From positions 248,001 through 312,000 of the forward strand of contig JAAMEZ010000058.1 in NCBI GenBank assembly GCA_013322215.1: DNA of 64,000 bases, written 5' to 3'. The stretch comes from Martinezella rhizogenes (lineage in GTDB: Bacteria > Pseudomonadota > Alphaproteobacteria > Rhizobiales > Rhizobiaceae). Below the pieces are notes generated by a model. That model saw nothing but the letters and a program-made list of their open reading frames with translations. It was not told where the DNA came from and ran no database searches. Position numbers and translations under genes: made by a program. Positions 46,051 to 55,104 of the stretch are shown one piece after another; the first letter of the stretch is position 1; each line of letters opens with the position of its first letter.

Positions 46051-47064
46051 CTATTGCGTATTGGTCGAGGGCGACGCGCCGGCGTTGATAACAGCGACAG
46101 GCGTCGTCCTGCCACGCACACGGATTTCGATGCGACGGCGTGCTTCGACGGCGCCGCGCTGGCCTGAGGTGACGGTATCGCCGGGCAGGATCAGCTGAGC
46201 GGCAGACATCGGCAGGACGGTCGCATCCTTCAGCTTCGGATTGGCCTTGAGTACGTTGGCAACCGCAATGGCGCGGGCAAGACCGAGACCGGCATTGTCG
46301 GCCGGCAGCAAAGCCGAGACCGGCAGCTTGCCATCCATCGCGCTGATGATCGTATCGTCGAGGTTGGATTTCTCCCGCGCTACCGGTTGCTCGTCCGTGT
46401 GGCCGATCACCTCGACGATATTGGCGCCATAGAGGCTCAGATTGCTGGCGATTTCATCTGTTATCGTCGTGCTGAGAAGCTGGGCGAAGGTGCCTGTGAG
46501 CTCAGCACTTCCCGATTGGAAATAGTTCTTTTTGGCATCGTCGAGATTGATGATCGGCGGCCAGTCATGCATGCCGTTCCCGCCCGCGTTACCAGCCAAA
46601 AGCTTGTTGACCTCATCGGGCGCCGCCGCCGGCGAAACGCCATGTTCCTTCAGAACGGCCGCAACCTTGGACAGCGATTGCAGATCGGCCGGGGTCGCGC
46701 CCTGGTCCGCCATGCTGTCGAGTGTCTCTTTCGCCAGCACCAACTCCCGCCACTGCTTGTCCACGACAGCCTTGTCCGCAGCCGAGAGATCACCGGAGAC
46801 GACCTTGGACTGCAGCAAGACGATCTCGGCCGCCTGCTCCGCGCGTTTCTTCTCCAGCACCGCGACTTGCTGCTCAATTTTCCCAAGCTTCCGCTCGACG
46901 TCGTAGCGCTTGTTTCTCTCTGCGGAAATCATGGCAGCGGCCACGAGCAGCAGGCAGAAGACCAGGAGCAGCATGGATTCGGCCATGGTCAGGCCGAGGA
47001 TCAGGCCGCGATTATAGCCCTTGTGCTCCAGTTTCGGCGTGCTGTCCGAGCCTCCCGCTACCAT
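46051..47064 (-). CDS. MotB/ZorB-like protein: one TM plus OmpA-like domain
   Basis: A 337-aa protein, last of a four-gene overlapped operon. The N-terminus has a single membrane helix (about residues 21-45, GLILGLTMAESMLLLVFCLL) with an acidic Glu29 placed where MotB and ZorB carry the proton-binding Asp. A coiled-coil neck (residues 48-100, EAA-rich heptads) leads to a C-terminal OmpA-like domain: FQSGSAELTG, VEVIGHTDEQPV, RAIAVANVLK and VEARRRIEIRV, which should bind peptidoglycan. The usual Asn before RR is Ala-Arg. ATG 47,064 (GGTGG upstream) overlaps the preceding gene by 7 bases; a GTG at 47,073 is possible. With the preceding gene it has the architecture of a peptidoglycan-anchored ion-driven motor stator. 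Confidence 0.82.
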   Translation of the reverse strand: MVAGGSDSTPKLEHKGYNRGLILGLTMAESMLLLVFCLLLVAAAMISAERNKRYDVERKLGKIEQQVAVLEKKRAEQAAEIVLLQSKVVSGDLSAADKAVVDKQWRELVLAKETLDSMADQGATPADLQSLSKVAAVLKEHGVSPAAAPDEVNKLLAGNAGGNGMHDWPPIINLDDAKKNYFQSGSAELTGTFAQLLSTTITDEIASNLSLYGANIVEVIGHTDEQPVAREKSNLDDTIISAMDGKLPVSALLPADNAGLGLARAIAVANVLKANPKLKDATVLPMSAAQLILPGDTVTSGQRGAVEARRRIEIRVRGRTTPVAVINAGASPSTNTQ

Positions 47065-47996
47065 AGATGCCACCAGCGTTTTCGCGGTATATCCTCGGGC
47101 TCAACAGCGATGACCTCATCGGCTTTCGGCCGTGGCAACGGTGCCTGCCCCATCGCCTCCGCCATGCGACCGAGCGCCACTTCGATGTTGCGCAGAGGCT
47201 GCAACTGCGCCTCCGACATTTCCTTGATGGCAGCGATCGCCGGTGCCAGCTCGGCCCGCACGACATCTTCCGGCGAGCGGATCTCCTCCAGCTTCTTTCC
47301 GACATTCTCGACGGCGGCGCCAAAGGTGCCGATGATGTCGGAAAGCTGCGATGTCGTCGCAGTCAGCTGCGCAGCGGCGTCGTTGATTGGGGTCACCGCC
47401 TGCTTTGCCAGCATTTCAAGGATCTTGTTGATCTCCTGGCCGTTGCGCTCGGCCTGCCGCGCGATCTCCTCGAACCCTTCCGACAGCATCTGGTTGCTGA
47501 CGCGCCGGTAGTGTGAGAATTCGCGCGAGGAGGAATCGAGTTCCGTGCGCACGCGCCGCGTCATCTCCGCTAGCTCATGGCGCACGCTGCGTTCGATGTC
47601 GATCGGATCGCGCCGCATCTGATTGAAGAGGATGCGCAGCGTCACGCCGGCAATGGTCGAGGTGACGGCAATACCGAAATTGCGGACGATGGTCTCGATC
47701 GATGTTTCGCCGGCAAAGAGATAGAGCGATACGCCGAGGCTCGAGAGGGTAAAGAGAAACCCCATATAATAGAGATTGTCGCCCGCCTGCTCGTTGTGCA
47801 GCCGGAACCCGGCAACGGCCAGCGACACGATGAAGTAGATCCCCATCAGCACCAGCGGCACGCCGGTCACGACAGGCAGCGACCAACCCATGAGCTTCGA
47901 CGACCAGATGAAGATCATGCCGCCAACCGTGATGGAGGCGAACAGCACCATCGGCCCGTAATCCCGGATGAGATATCTGGCGTCGGTGTTAGCCAT
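47058..47996 (-). CDS. four-TM protein with coiled-coil tail, MotA/ExbB/ZorA-like layout
   Basis: A 312-aa protein, third gene of the operon. Four predicted helices at about residues 14-32, 41-63, 74-95 and 105-124; the last, NFGIAVTSTIAGVTLRILFN, has the small-residue pattern (G, A, T, G) of the pore helices of MotA/ExbB/TolQ. Residues 130-240 form a long charged coiled coil, and the tail ends in PRKRWWHLW. This matches the layout of ZorA (channel plus long cytoplasmic tail) but I see no direct sequence signature of the MotA_ExbB Pfam model. GGAGGGG lies within the end of the upstream gene, and ATG/TGA overlap by one base (TGATG). Confidence 0.78.
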   Translation of the reverse strand: MANTDARYLIRDYGPMVLFASITVGGMIFIWSSKLMGWSLPVVTGVPLVLMGIYFIVSLAVAGFRLHNEQAGDNLYYMGFLFTLSSLGVSLYLFAGETSIETIVRNFGIAVTSTIAGVTLRILFNQMRRDPIDIERSVRHELAEMTRRVRTELDSSSREFSHYRRVSNQMLSEGFEEIARQAERNGQEINKILEMLAKQAVTPINDAAAQLTATTSQLSDIIGTFGAAVENVGKKLEEIRSPEDVVRAELAPAIAAIKEMSEAQLQPLRNIEVALGRMAEAMGQAPLPRPKADEVIAVEPEDIPRKRWWHLW

Positions 47997-48814
47997 CAGC
48001 GTATCCCCTCCAAGCGTACGAAGCCGTCAAAATCACCTTTGTTGTTCTTGATCCACTGCGCCCAGAAGTTCGCGAGATCCTCTATGCTGAACTTCATGTT
48101 CGGCCTTTGAAAGGCAAGGATTTTGACCGTGACGCCATCCAGCGACGTGCGAAAGCGGTCGTTCGCCGGGCTACGCTGGTATTTCGGGTAGGAGGCGCCA
48201 TCACGATAATTCGAAAAGGCTGCCGTATGTTCAAGCATGTCCGAGGCAATGTAGAGGCGCTTCGGGATGCCGGCCGGCGCATTGGCAAAGACTTCCAGAT
48301 TGATCTTCTGGATAGCCGCCATGATCGGCGACAGCGTGCCGGACCCGCCTGCCGTCAGCTTGCCGGCGATGTCGGTGAGCGGCTTCTGGAATCCCTTCTC
48401 CCACCGTGCCTGCGCCAGCCGCGGGTTGCTGGTCCATTCGTCGACATTCGTGCCGCTTCCCGGGTTGCAGCCGTGGAAGGTCTGGATCAGCTCGCCTTCC
48501 TTCTCGGTCAGCGCATAGATGTCGATCGCGCCGCCGATCGGCACATCCGCGACGATCTTCTGGAACTGGTTGCGAAGATCGAGCGCCGTTGCATCGGCAA
48601 TCGGATCGGTGACATCGAGCAATATGGCCGTTTCCGCCTTTGGGCCGTCCACGGGGCAGAGGGACGCCTGGTCGACGGCAACATTGCCGCTCGCTTTATA
48701 GCGCAGCCAGCCATAGGCGCCGACGATCCCAAGCGACAGGACCGCGAGAGAAATCGTTGCGATAATGAGACCCGCGGACCCGCCGCGCCGGCTACGCCGC
48801 TTGCGTCGCGCCAA
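47996..48814 (-). CDS. single-TM protein with vWA-like segment
   Basis: A 272-aa protein, second gene of the operon. A very basic N-terminus (RRKRRSRR) precedes one membrane helix (residues 14-36), so most of the protein is periplasmic. Residues 60-110 contain ETAILLDVTDPIA with a D-x-T-D arrangement like the MIDAS loop of von Willebrand factor A domains, followed by Rossmann-like alternation (IDIYALTEKEG, KRLYIASDMLEHT). A Cys pair (CPVD, GCNPG) may form a disulfide. TTG 48,814 has GGAGA eight bases upstream; it overlaps the preceding gene by 23 bases. The vWA assignment is tentative. Confidence 0.75.
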   Translation of the reverse strand: MARRKRRSRRGGSAGLIIATISLAVLSLGIVGAYGWLRYKASGNVAVDQASLCPVDGPKAETAILLDVTDPIADATALDLRNQFQKIVADVPIGGAIDIYALTEKEGELIQTFHGCNPGSGTNVDEWTSNPRLAQARWEKGFQKPLTDIAGKLTAGGSGTLSPIMAAIQKINLEVFANAPAGIPKRLYIASDMLEHTAAFSNYRDGASYPKYQRSPANDRFRTSLDGVTVKILAFQRPNMKFSIEDLANFWAQWIKNNKGDFDGFVRLEGIR

Positions 48815-50240
48815 GGATGCTCTCCGGGAAAAGATTATCGAGCTGGTGGTATTTCTCGATGGCGCGCTCGAATTCGTCGCCGATCCGCTTGATCTGCTCC
48901 GAAAGCTCCGCCTGGGCGCCCTGGATGCGCGAACCCAGCACCTTGTCGTCCCATTCTTCTTCGGTGCGAATGACGGGTGTCAGGCGCTCCATCTTGTAGG
49001 CGGCCTTGAAGTAGGATGGGCCTGGTTCGGTGCGTGTGGCCTGATTGGCGTCGCGATAGGAGGTGAGCAGCACATTGGCGGCGCGCTCGAGATGGTTCTG
49101 GTGTTCGGCAAACAGGCCCGCGGTCCTAGCGCGATGGGCGATGATGGCGGCCGTTTCCTGCCGGCGCAGCGAGAGGTCGCGGATGATTTCCTCGATCTTG
49201 CTGTTGTGCTCGTCGCGGATTTCACGAAGGTCCTCGATCAGATCGAGCTTGCGGTCGATATAATTGTCCCTCGCTGCATCGAGACGCTTCTGCACGCCGG
49301 CAAAGCCCGGATAGGGATCGGTCAGATAGCAGCCGTCGATGAAGGCGACGAGCGAGAACATCAGGCCGATGGCAAAGAGCATCCAAGAATTCAACTCCTG
49401 CAACCCGAGCGGCGCCGTCTTAAGCCGCTGGATCACCTCAGCACCGGCACCGCTTAAGATGGTCGCCGAGACTTCACGGTAATGCGCGAGCGCAATGTTG
49501 ATCCCGAGGGCCACGGCGACATAGGCGATAAGCCCCAACAGGCCGAGCAGCTTCAGCGCAAAGGAGCGATGCACCAGGAAGCGGACGCAGAAGAAGGAAA
49601 AAATCAGCGCCATGCCGATATTCAGGAAGGCGAAGGCCGCAGCCTCGGTTACACCCCCGACGAGACCCTGCTCGCTTCCCTTAGCCAGAAAGCTGCCGTT
49701 CATCACCATTTCGATGAGTACGAGGAAGACGATCAGCGAGACTTTGAAGCCCCACGCCGCCCTGCTGGAAACCTTCGCCGCCCGCTGCAGCTTGTGCCTG
49801 GCCTTGAAACCCACCATCTCGTCTTCGGCAGTTTTCAGGTTACGGCGCAGACCATGCAGCTCGTCGACGCCGCTTGCCACCTCCGCCTTGAAATCCGAGA
49901 CGCTCGACGCGTTCGCCTGGCGGATCAGCCCGAACTGGCCCTCGAAATCGAGGTTGCGCAAGCGGCTGTCAAACGTCTGGAACTGGTCTTCGAGGATTTG
50001 ATAGGAGCTTTTCTTCTCTGCTTCGACCCAGGCGACAATGCGCTGTTCCGTCTCGTCATGCGATTGCGCATCCGGCGGCGGCCGGTTCTGCCGGCCGGCA
50101 GCGGCACCTTTTTCCTTCAGGTCGAGGGTCGTGCCCAGCTTTTCGATATCGACGACGGGAAACACGTCCGTCGAGGCGCGGAAATCATGGCTGGTCTCCC
50201 GAACGCTATCCCAGAGACGGTTGAGGGCTTCGAAACGCAA
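48792..50240 (-). CDS. four-TM coiled-coil membrane protein
   Basis: A 482-aa protein, first gene of the operon; family not recognised. A cytoplasmic N-terminal region (1-160) with coiled-coil propensity (QTFDSRLRNLDF, VDELHGLRRNLKTAEDEM) is followed by four helices at about 163-181, 194-222, 229-252 and 283-303, then a long C-terminal coiled coil (315-470; RLDAARDNYIDRKLDLIEDL, REIRDEHNSKIEE). This could be a scaffold linking the envelope proteins encoded downstream. The TTG start has GGGGAAG upstream. It lies 190 bases downstream of a SARP-like regulator on the same strand. Confidence 0.75.
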   Translation of the reverse strand: MRFEALNRLWDSVRETSHDFRASTDVFPVVDIEKLGTTLDLKEKGAAAGRQNRPPPDAQSHDETEQRIVAWVEAEKKSSYQILEDQFQTFDSRLRNLDFEGQFGLIRQANASSVSDFKAEVASGVDELHGLRRNLKTAEDEMVGFKARHKLQRAAKVSSRAAWGFKVSLIVFLVLIEMVMNGSFLAKGSEQGLVGGVTEAAAFAFLNIGMALIFSFFCVRFLVHRSFALKLLGLLGLIAYVAVALGINIALAHYREVSATILSGAGAEVIQRLKTAPLGLQELNSWMLFAIGLMFSLVAFIDGCYLTDPYPGFAGVQKRLDAARDNYIDRKLDLIEDLREIRDEHNSKIEEIIRDLSLRRQETAAIIAHRARTAGLFAEHQNHLERAANVLLTSYRDANQATRTEPGPSYFKAAYKMERLTPVIRTEEEWDDKVLGSRIQGAQAELSEQIKRIGDEFERAIEKYHQLDNLFPESILGATQAA

Positions 50241-50430
50241 CGATCTTCCCCGGCGAATTCATCAACTTAGAAAGGACAATTGAGAGATCGATACCGCACT
50301 GGTTGTCCACGGTCCAGAGCGATCTAGCTGAGGTTAGGATGCGATTGTGGTAAAGACTAGCCCGAGCCTGTAGTGATCGGAAAACACTCACGTGAGCAAG
50401 GAGACGCTTTCACCTGATGGCGGACCGCTG

Positions 50431-52350
50431 CTATGCCACGGTCACGTTCGGGGTTGCCTTCCAGAAACCTGCCCGGCGCAGCCCTTCCCGATAGATGTCA
50501 CGCTGCCATTGCTCCTTGAACGGCACGACGGAAAGCCATCGATCGACATCGAAATCCGGATTGGTTCTTTGGACGCGCCGAACGAAAAAGCCTGCCTTTT
50601 CCTCATGCCCGAGCATCGCCCAGCTCGCCGCGGAAATCCTGTCCGCCAGGCGTGAATTCGCCATTCGTCCGATATAATCGAGGGCAGCTTCGAAGCGACC
50701 GAGCGTGTAGCTCGCCACGGAGGCAGTCCAAAGATACGTGTCGGGGCTTACCGGATTGAGCGCGATGGCGCTTTCAATCTTCGTCAGCGCCAGATCTGGC
50801 CGAGACGCGTGAAGCAAAGCTTCGGCATGGTCGGCAATGATGCCGGCATGACCCGGATTAAGGGCTTCCGCCAATTTCAATGCCTCGATGCTCTCATCAC
50901 TCGCCTTTCGGAAGACTTTCGTCATGCCAAGCTCGCGATAGCCGTCGGCAATATCGCCACGCGCTGCGATGGCCTGCATCGCGTAGCTTTCCGCCTCGTC
51001 CAGCAAGGCCGCATTGCCACCGAAGGTCAGCACCCATTCCTTGGAATAGGTGCGGGCCATCGAGCTCAAGGCCGGCGCGAAATGGCGGCCGGTGCGCAGT
51101 GCCATCTCAAGTTCCCCACGCGCCCTCTGCAGGTCCGGTACCGATAAGCGCTCGATGTAACGTTTGCCGGCGAGGTAGCGCTGATAGGCCGCCGGATTTT
51201 CCTCGAAATGGGACCTCATCATCTCCCGACGTTCGATCTGTCCCGCAAGCGATAGCACGATATGACGTGCGACGGCCTGGCTCTGCTCTGCTTGTGAGGA
51301 TTGTCCGAGGCTGACGCGCTCGGCCCAGATGATTTCATCGCTTGCGGCGTCGACCAGTTGCGAAAACAGCAGCGGTGCGTTGTCGCGAAGGCTAAGCCGC
51401 ATCTCGAGAATGTAGGAGCGATCCCACTGATCGAAAGTTGCGACAGCACGTTCCCCAGCCCTGCCGACCCGGACCGTAGTGTAGCGATCCGCAATCTGGA
51501 GATTGTCCAGCGCGCAGAAGCCGATTGTAATATCGTTCACCAGGGACGAGGCATCATAATCCTTCCCTTGCCCCTCTGTGGAGGACAGGAGCAGAAGGGG
51601 TATCTTCACCCTCGTTCGCGCAGCTGAAGTCCCTTCATGATGGCGAATGGTATCCTCGGCTCGAATTTCCGAAGCATATTCCTGCTGCGCCGACCATGAG
51701 GCCAGCAGCGCGGCACGCTGCGCGAAAATCTGCCTGAAGTGCTCCACCTCGCCTTCCGCATCGAATATCCGCAACAGGGTGCGATGAATATCCCGGTCTT
51801 CAGGGTCTATACCGAAGACCAGGAGTGCTGCCTCTCGCACCAGAGCGATATCGTCCATCCCGTTGGCTTCTGCAGCTGCGGCATTCAGCGCCTCCTTCAA
51901 CGCCATCAGATGCTTGCCGCTTTGGGCTTCCCGCCAATGAAAGAAAACCGCGCTCTGGCAATCGATACCCTGCAGGAATTCCGCCTCGAGCGTTTTCACC
52001 AGCGATTTCAATCTTGCAAAGATTGGCCCGCCACCATCCGAACGCGCGAACCAGAGGTCGGAGGTGGTTGGAGGCGCGTCGAGTTCGACGGCTGTTTCGC
52101 TGAAACGCAGAAATGATCTCCCGAGCGCTTCCTGACGGACCCTGATACGCGAAACCAGCTTGCGCAGATTGACCTGCGCGCTGCCATTGTCATCCCCCCA
52201 CAAAAGCCGGGCGATCGCGCTACGCGACGCGCGCGCTGCTGGCTCCAGCATCAGATAGACCAGGATCAACAGGCCTTTTTCGGGAAAGGCGACCTCGTCA
52301 CCGTCACCATCCAAAAGCTTCAAGCCGCCAAATGTATGTAGTGAAAACAT
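50431..52350 (-). CDS. SARP/BTAD-type regulator with TolB-like and TPR regions
   Basis: A 639-aa putative transcription factor. An N-terminal OmpR/SARP-like winged helix (residues 1-95: FSLHTFGGLKLLDGDG, RSAIARLLWGDD, QVNLRKLVSRIR) is followed by a BTAD-like helical domain (about 105-245), a central TolB/FlgO-like segment (IKIPLLLLS replaced here by VKIPLLLLSSTEG...), and C-terminal TPR repeats (430-600) ending VVPFKEQWQRDIYREGLRRAG, an ending seen in TPR-fused signalling proteins. ATG 52,350 begins the winged helix; the upstream 48 residues of open frame look non-coding. RBS weak. It is transcribed towards the four-gene membrane operon and may regulate it. Confidence 0.82.
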   Translation of the reverse strand: MFSLHTFGGLKLLDGDGDEVAFPEKGLLILVYLMLEPAARASRSAIARLLWGDDNGSAQVNLRKLVSRIRVRQEALGRSFLRFSETAVELDAPPTTSDLWFARSDGGGPIFARLKSLVKTLEAEFLQGIDCQSAVFFHWREAQSGKHLMALKEALNAAAAEANGMDDIALVREAALLVFGIDPEDRDIHRTLLRIFDAEGEVEHFRQIFAQRAALLASWSAQQEYASEIRAEDTIRHHEGTSAARTRVKIPLLLLSSTEGQGKDYDASSLVNDITIGFCALDNLQIADRYTTVRVGRAGERAVATFDQWDRSYILEMRLSLRDNAPLLFSQLVDAASDEIIWAERVSLGQSSQAEQSQAVARHIVLSLAGQIERREMMRSHFEENPAAYQRYLAGKRYIERLSVPDLQRARGELEMALRTGRHFAPALSSMARTYSKEWVLTFGGNAALLDEAESYAMQAIAARGDIADGYRELGMTKVFRKASDESIEALKLAEALNPGHAGIIADHAEALLHASRPDLALTKIESAIALNPVSPDTYLWTASVASYTLGRFEAALDYIGRMANSRLADRISAASWAMLGHEEKAGFFVRRVQRTNPDFDVDRWLSVVPFKEQWQRDIYREGLRRAGFWKATPNVTVA

Positions 52351-52580
52351 AGTCTGTTCACAAAATCCGGGTGAAGCAGCGGCGGCTGAGAAGGTATTTC
52401 CTTTACCTGCTAACCTCATTCGCGCTCGGACGAGTATGGTGAAATTTCGATAAGGCTGTAGTGTGTCGAAAGGTTTGGCGATTTTCAATTCCAATTGCCG
52501 ACAATCTGATAAACCACTCGCTAAATCACGGGCTCGTCATCCCTCGGCGGAGCGCGCGAGTTCATTCGGAGCATCAAATC

Positions 52581-53597
52581 ATGACGCCCTCTCCCTTCAA
52601 GAATATCTGTGTCTACGGCGCCGGCGCACTCGGCGGTGCGATCGCGACCAAGCTCGCCTCCGCCAAAGAGGCGCAGACGAGAATTTCCGTCGTTGCGCGC
52701 GGAGCTCATTTGGAGGCCATTCGCGCTGGCGGCATAAGCCTGTGGGAAGCGGGTGCGGATAGTCCCCTCGTTGCGCAAATGACGGCAACGGCCGATGCAG
52801 GCGAGCTGCCGCCGCAGGATCTCGTCATCACCGGCCTCAAAGGCCATCAGCTTGCCGCAGCCGTACCCGGCATCGCGAAGCTGCTGCATCCGGGAACCCG
52901 CGTCGTTATGATCCTCAATGGTGTACCATGGTGGTATTTTCACCGGGACCGTCAGAGTGGTCATGCCGAGCACCAGATGGAAGAACTCGATCCGAACGGC
53001 GATCTCTGGCGCCTGATCGGCCCGGAGCGCATCATCGGCTGTGTGGCCTATCAGGGAGCGGAGGTCGTCGCACCTGGCGAGGTCAAACTCGCCAACAGCG
53101 GCCACTTCATCCTTGGAGAGCCATCCGGCGAGACGACGGCCGATATCGAAGCTGTCGCAGCGCTACTCCGACAGGCCGGCGTCAACATCTCGATTTCCTC
53201 GCGCATACGCGACGATATCTGGAGCAAGCTCATGGGCAATGCCGCCTTTAATCCCATCAGCGCACTTACCCGCGGATTGATGTCCGACATCATGGACGAT
53301 CCCGCACTTGCCACTATGGTCGGGCAGGTGATGGCCGAGGTGAAAGCCGTCGCCGAGGTCTTGGGATCGCAAATCGCCATGTCCGTCGAAGAACGTCTTG
53401 AGCGCTCCCGCCAGATCGGGCCGGTGCGCACTTCGATGCTGCAGGATCTGCTTGCCGGCAAGGCACTGGAAATCACGCCTCTCGTGGGCGTCGTCGTCTC
53501 GCTCGGAAAGCTCGCGAATGTGCCGACGCCAGTCTCGGCGACCATTCTGGCGCTGGTGACGCAGCTCGATCGCAAGAACCAGCAAGGCACCGATTAA
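52581..53597 (+). CDS. ketopantoate reductase family protein (PanE-like)
   Basis: A 338-aa NADPH-dependent 2-dehydropantoate 2-reductase homologue. The cofactor loop is CVYGAGALGGAIA (residues 10-22). GLKGHQ carries the nucleotide-site Lys, ILNGVPWWYF the conserved Asn, and DDIWSKLMGNAAFNPISALT the catalytic Lys and Asn. The PWWYF extension and a central HAEHQMEELDPNG insertion distinguish it from true PanE; similar proteins reduce other 2-oxo acids. CGGAG precedes ATG 52,581. It is divergent from the SARP-like gene. Confidence 0.85.
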   Translation: MTPSPFKNICVYGAGALGGAIATKLASAKEAQTRISVVARGAHLEAIRAGGISLWEAGADSPLVAQMTATADAGELPPQDLVITGLKGHQLAAAVPGIAKLLHPGTRVVMILNGVPWWYFHRDRQSGHAEHQMEELDPNGDLWRLIGPERIIGCVAYQGAEVVAPGEVKLANSGHFILGEPSGETTADIEAVAALLRQAGVNISISSRIRDDIWSKLMGNAAFNPISALTRGLMSDIMDDPALATMVGQVMAEVKAVAEVLGSQIAMSVEERLERSRQIGPVRTSMLQDLLAGKALEITPLVGVVVSLGKLANVPTPVSATILALVTQLDRKNQQGTD

Positions 53598-53778
53598 GCG
53601 GCGGTCGACTACGCCAGATAGATTTTCAATCCTCCGGCATCGGTCCACGGGCCTGTTTCCGGAGGAATTCCGGGCATGTCAGCTCTTTATATTTCACTTA
53701 CTTCTTCGTCTTCAGCCCCGAATGGATTTCCTATGGGGACCGGCGTTACGCTTGCGGTGGAATATGGAGATAGATCCC

Positions 53779-54006
53779 ATGCTCGACACGCACGCACCCA
53801 ATCTCACGGAATCCATCCGCGTCCTCGTTCATAACGGCGACGAGAAGCATCATCGCGTTGCGGCATCGACTGCAACAACGAAGAGTTCGCGCAAGCGTCA
53901 GCCTCACTCGCGTCAGGTCCGGGAAAAGCGCACCTTTCAGGCCATGTTCGGCTTCGGGCTGCTGCTCGGCGCGCTCGAGCTGTTCATCGTGCTGCATTAC
54001 CTCTGA
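53779..54006 (+). CDS. small protein with C-terminal membrane helix
   Basis: A 75-aa protein: a polar basic N-terminal two-thirds (KKSSRKRQPHSRQVREKRTFQ-like composition) and one C-terminal helix, FGLLLGALELFIVLHYL, ending the protein, as in tail-anchored proteins. ATG 53,779 has GGAGA nine bases upstream; 53,764 is an alternative. The stop is 12 bases before the DapA-like gene, so co-transcription is likely. No family recognised. Confidence 0.5.
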   Translation: MLDTHAPNLTESIRVLVHNGDEKHHRVAASTATTKSSRKRQPHSRQVREKRTFQAMFGFGLLLGALELFIVLHYL

Positions 54007-54018
54007 GATTTCAGCCAT

Positions 54019-54960
54019 ATGAGTAGACCGACTTTTCAACGGCGGATCGGCGGTGCGATTACCGCCCTCGTCACGCCTTTTCGCGGCGGTGTTTTCGATG
54101 GCGTCGACATGATGGCCCATATCGAGTGGCAGCTGCTGAGCGGGATCGACGGGCTTCTGGTCTGCTCGCTGACCGGCGAAGGCCCGACGCTGACCGAAGC
54201 CGAGCGCATCCGCACCATCGAAATCTGCATCGAGCTTTCGGAAGACAAGGTGCCCGTCATCGTCATGACCGGGACCAACGACACGGCGACAACCTTAGAG
54301 GAAACGATACAGGCACAGCGCCTTGGCGCCGATGCGGCCTTCGTGACGGTTCCTTATTACTCCAAACCAACACAAAAGGGGATCATTCACCATTTCGAGC
54401 AGCTGGCGGCGCAGACCGAGTTACCTATCATCGTCCACAATCAGCCATCGCACACCGCGATCGATCTTGCCCCGGCAACGATCGCGCGGCTGGCCGAAAT
54501 TCGTGGGATCATCGGGATCGCCGACGGCAGCGGTGACATCTCACGCATCGATCTCTGGCGGCCCTTCCTGCCGGAGCGGTTCGGCCTGTTTACCTCGAAC
54601 GACGCCAGCGCACTCGGTTTCACCGTGGCGGGAGGTCATGGCTGCTTTTCCAATACGGCCAATATCGTCCCCCGGCTCTTTCAATCCATGCAGCATTCGG
54701 CCGGCTGCGGTAACATCAACGCGGCCCTATCCATCGACGAGCGCCTGCAGCCATTATTCAGCGCGCTGGCCCGAGAAAGCGAGTCGGCGACGGTCAAACA
54801 CGCCTTGTCACTGGTGAGGGATATCGAAGCAGATGTACGCCTGCCCTTGGTCGTCGTCGGGACCGAGACAGCCGCGGCCATCCAGGCAGCAATCACCCCG
54901 TTTCAACTCGATGGCAGCGGTCGTTTCGCCTCGCGCCATGCCTATCGCCTGGGATTGTAA
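54019..54960 (+). CDS. DapA-family protein lacking the Schiff-base Lys
   Basis: A 313-aa TIM-barrel protein of the dihydrodipicolinate synthase/N-acetylneuraminate lyase superfamily. GGAITALVTPF, SLTGEGPTLTEAER, and VPYYSKPTQKG are typical. However, the catalytic Lys (normally in GIKxASGD) is replaced: GIADGSGD with Ala168. The Tyr in YNxPxR is also replaced, by His140 in HNQPSHT. So it cannot use the standard Schiff-base mechanism and is unlikely to be the biosynthetic DapA. It could be an inactive paralogue, a regulator, or an enzyme with another chemistry. It follows a small membrane-protein gene by 12 bases. Confidence 0.85.
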   Translation: MSRPTFQRRIGGAITALVTPFRGGVFDGVDMMAHIEWQLLSGIDGLLVCSLTGEGPTLTEAERIRTIEICIELSEDKVPVIVMTGTNDTATTLEETIQAQRLGADAAFVTVPYYSKPTQKGIIHHFEQLAAQTELPIIVHNQPSHTAIDLAPATIARLAEIRGIIGIADGSGDISRIDLWRPFLPERFGLFTSNDASALGFTVAGGHGCFSNTANIVPRLFQSMQHSAGCGNINAALSIDERLQPLFSALARESESATVKHALSLVRDIEADVRLPLVVVGTETAAAIQAAITPFQLDGSGRFASRHAYRLGL

Positions 54961-55104
54961 AACCACTCCATCCCTATGAGATTTTTATATTTTTGCCGTT
55001 TCAGGCAAATGGAAAACCTAGCAACTCCCCCATAGATTCAACAGCGTAGCACCGAAAATGGTCTTATCGGACCGATGGTGCCGGTGACACTGAAAGGAAC
55101 TATG

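Noticed and set aside
46051..50240. Canonical Zorya defence system
   Set aside because: ZorA/ZorB-like architecture only; no ZorC, ZorD helicase or ZorE nuclease gene is present in or beside the operon.
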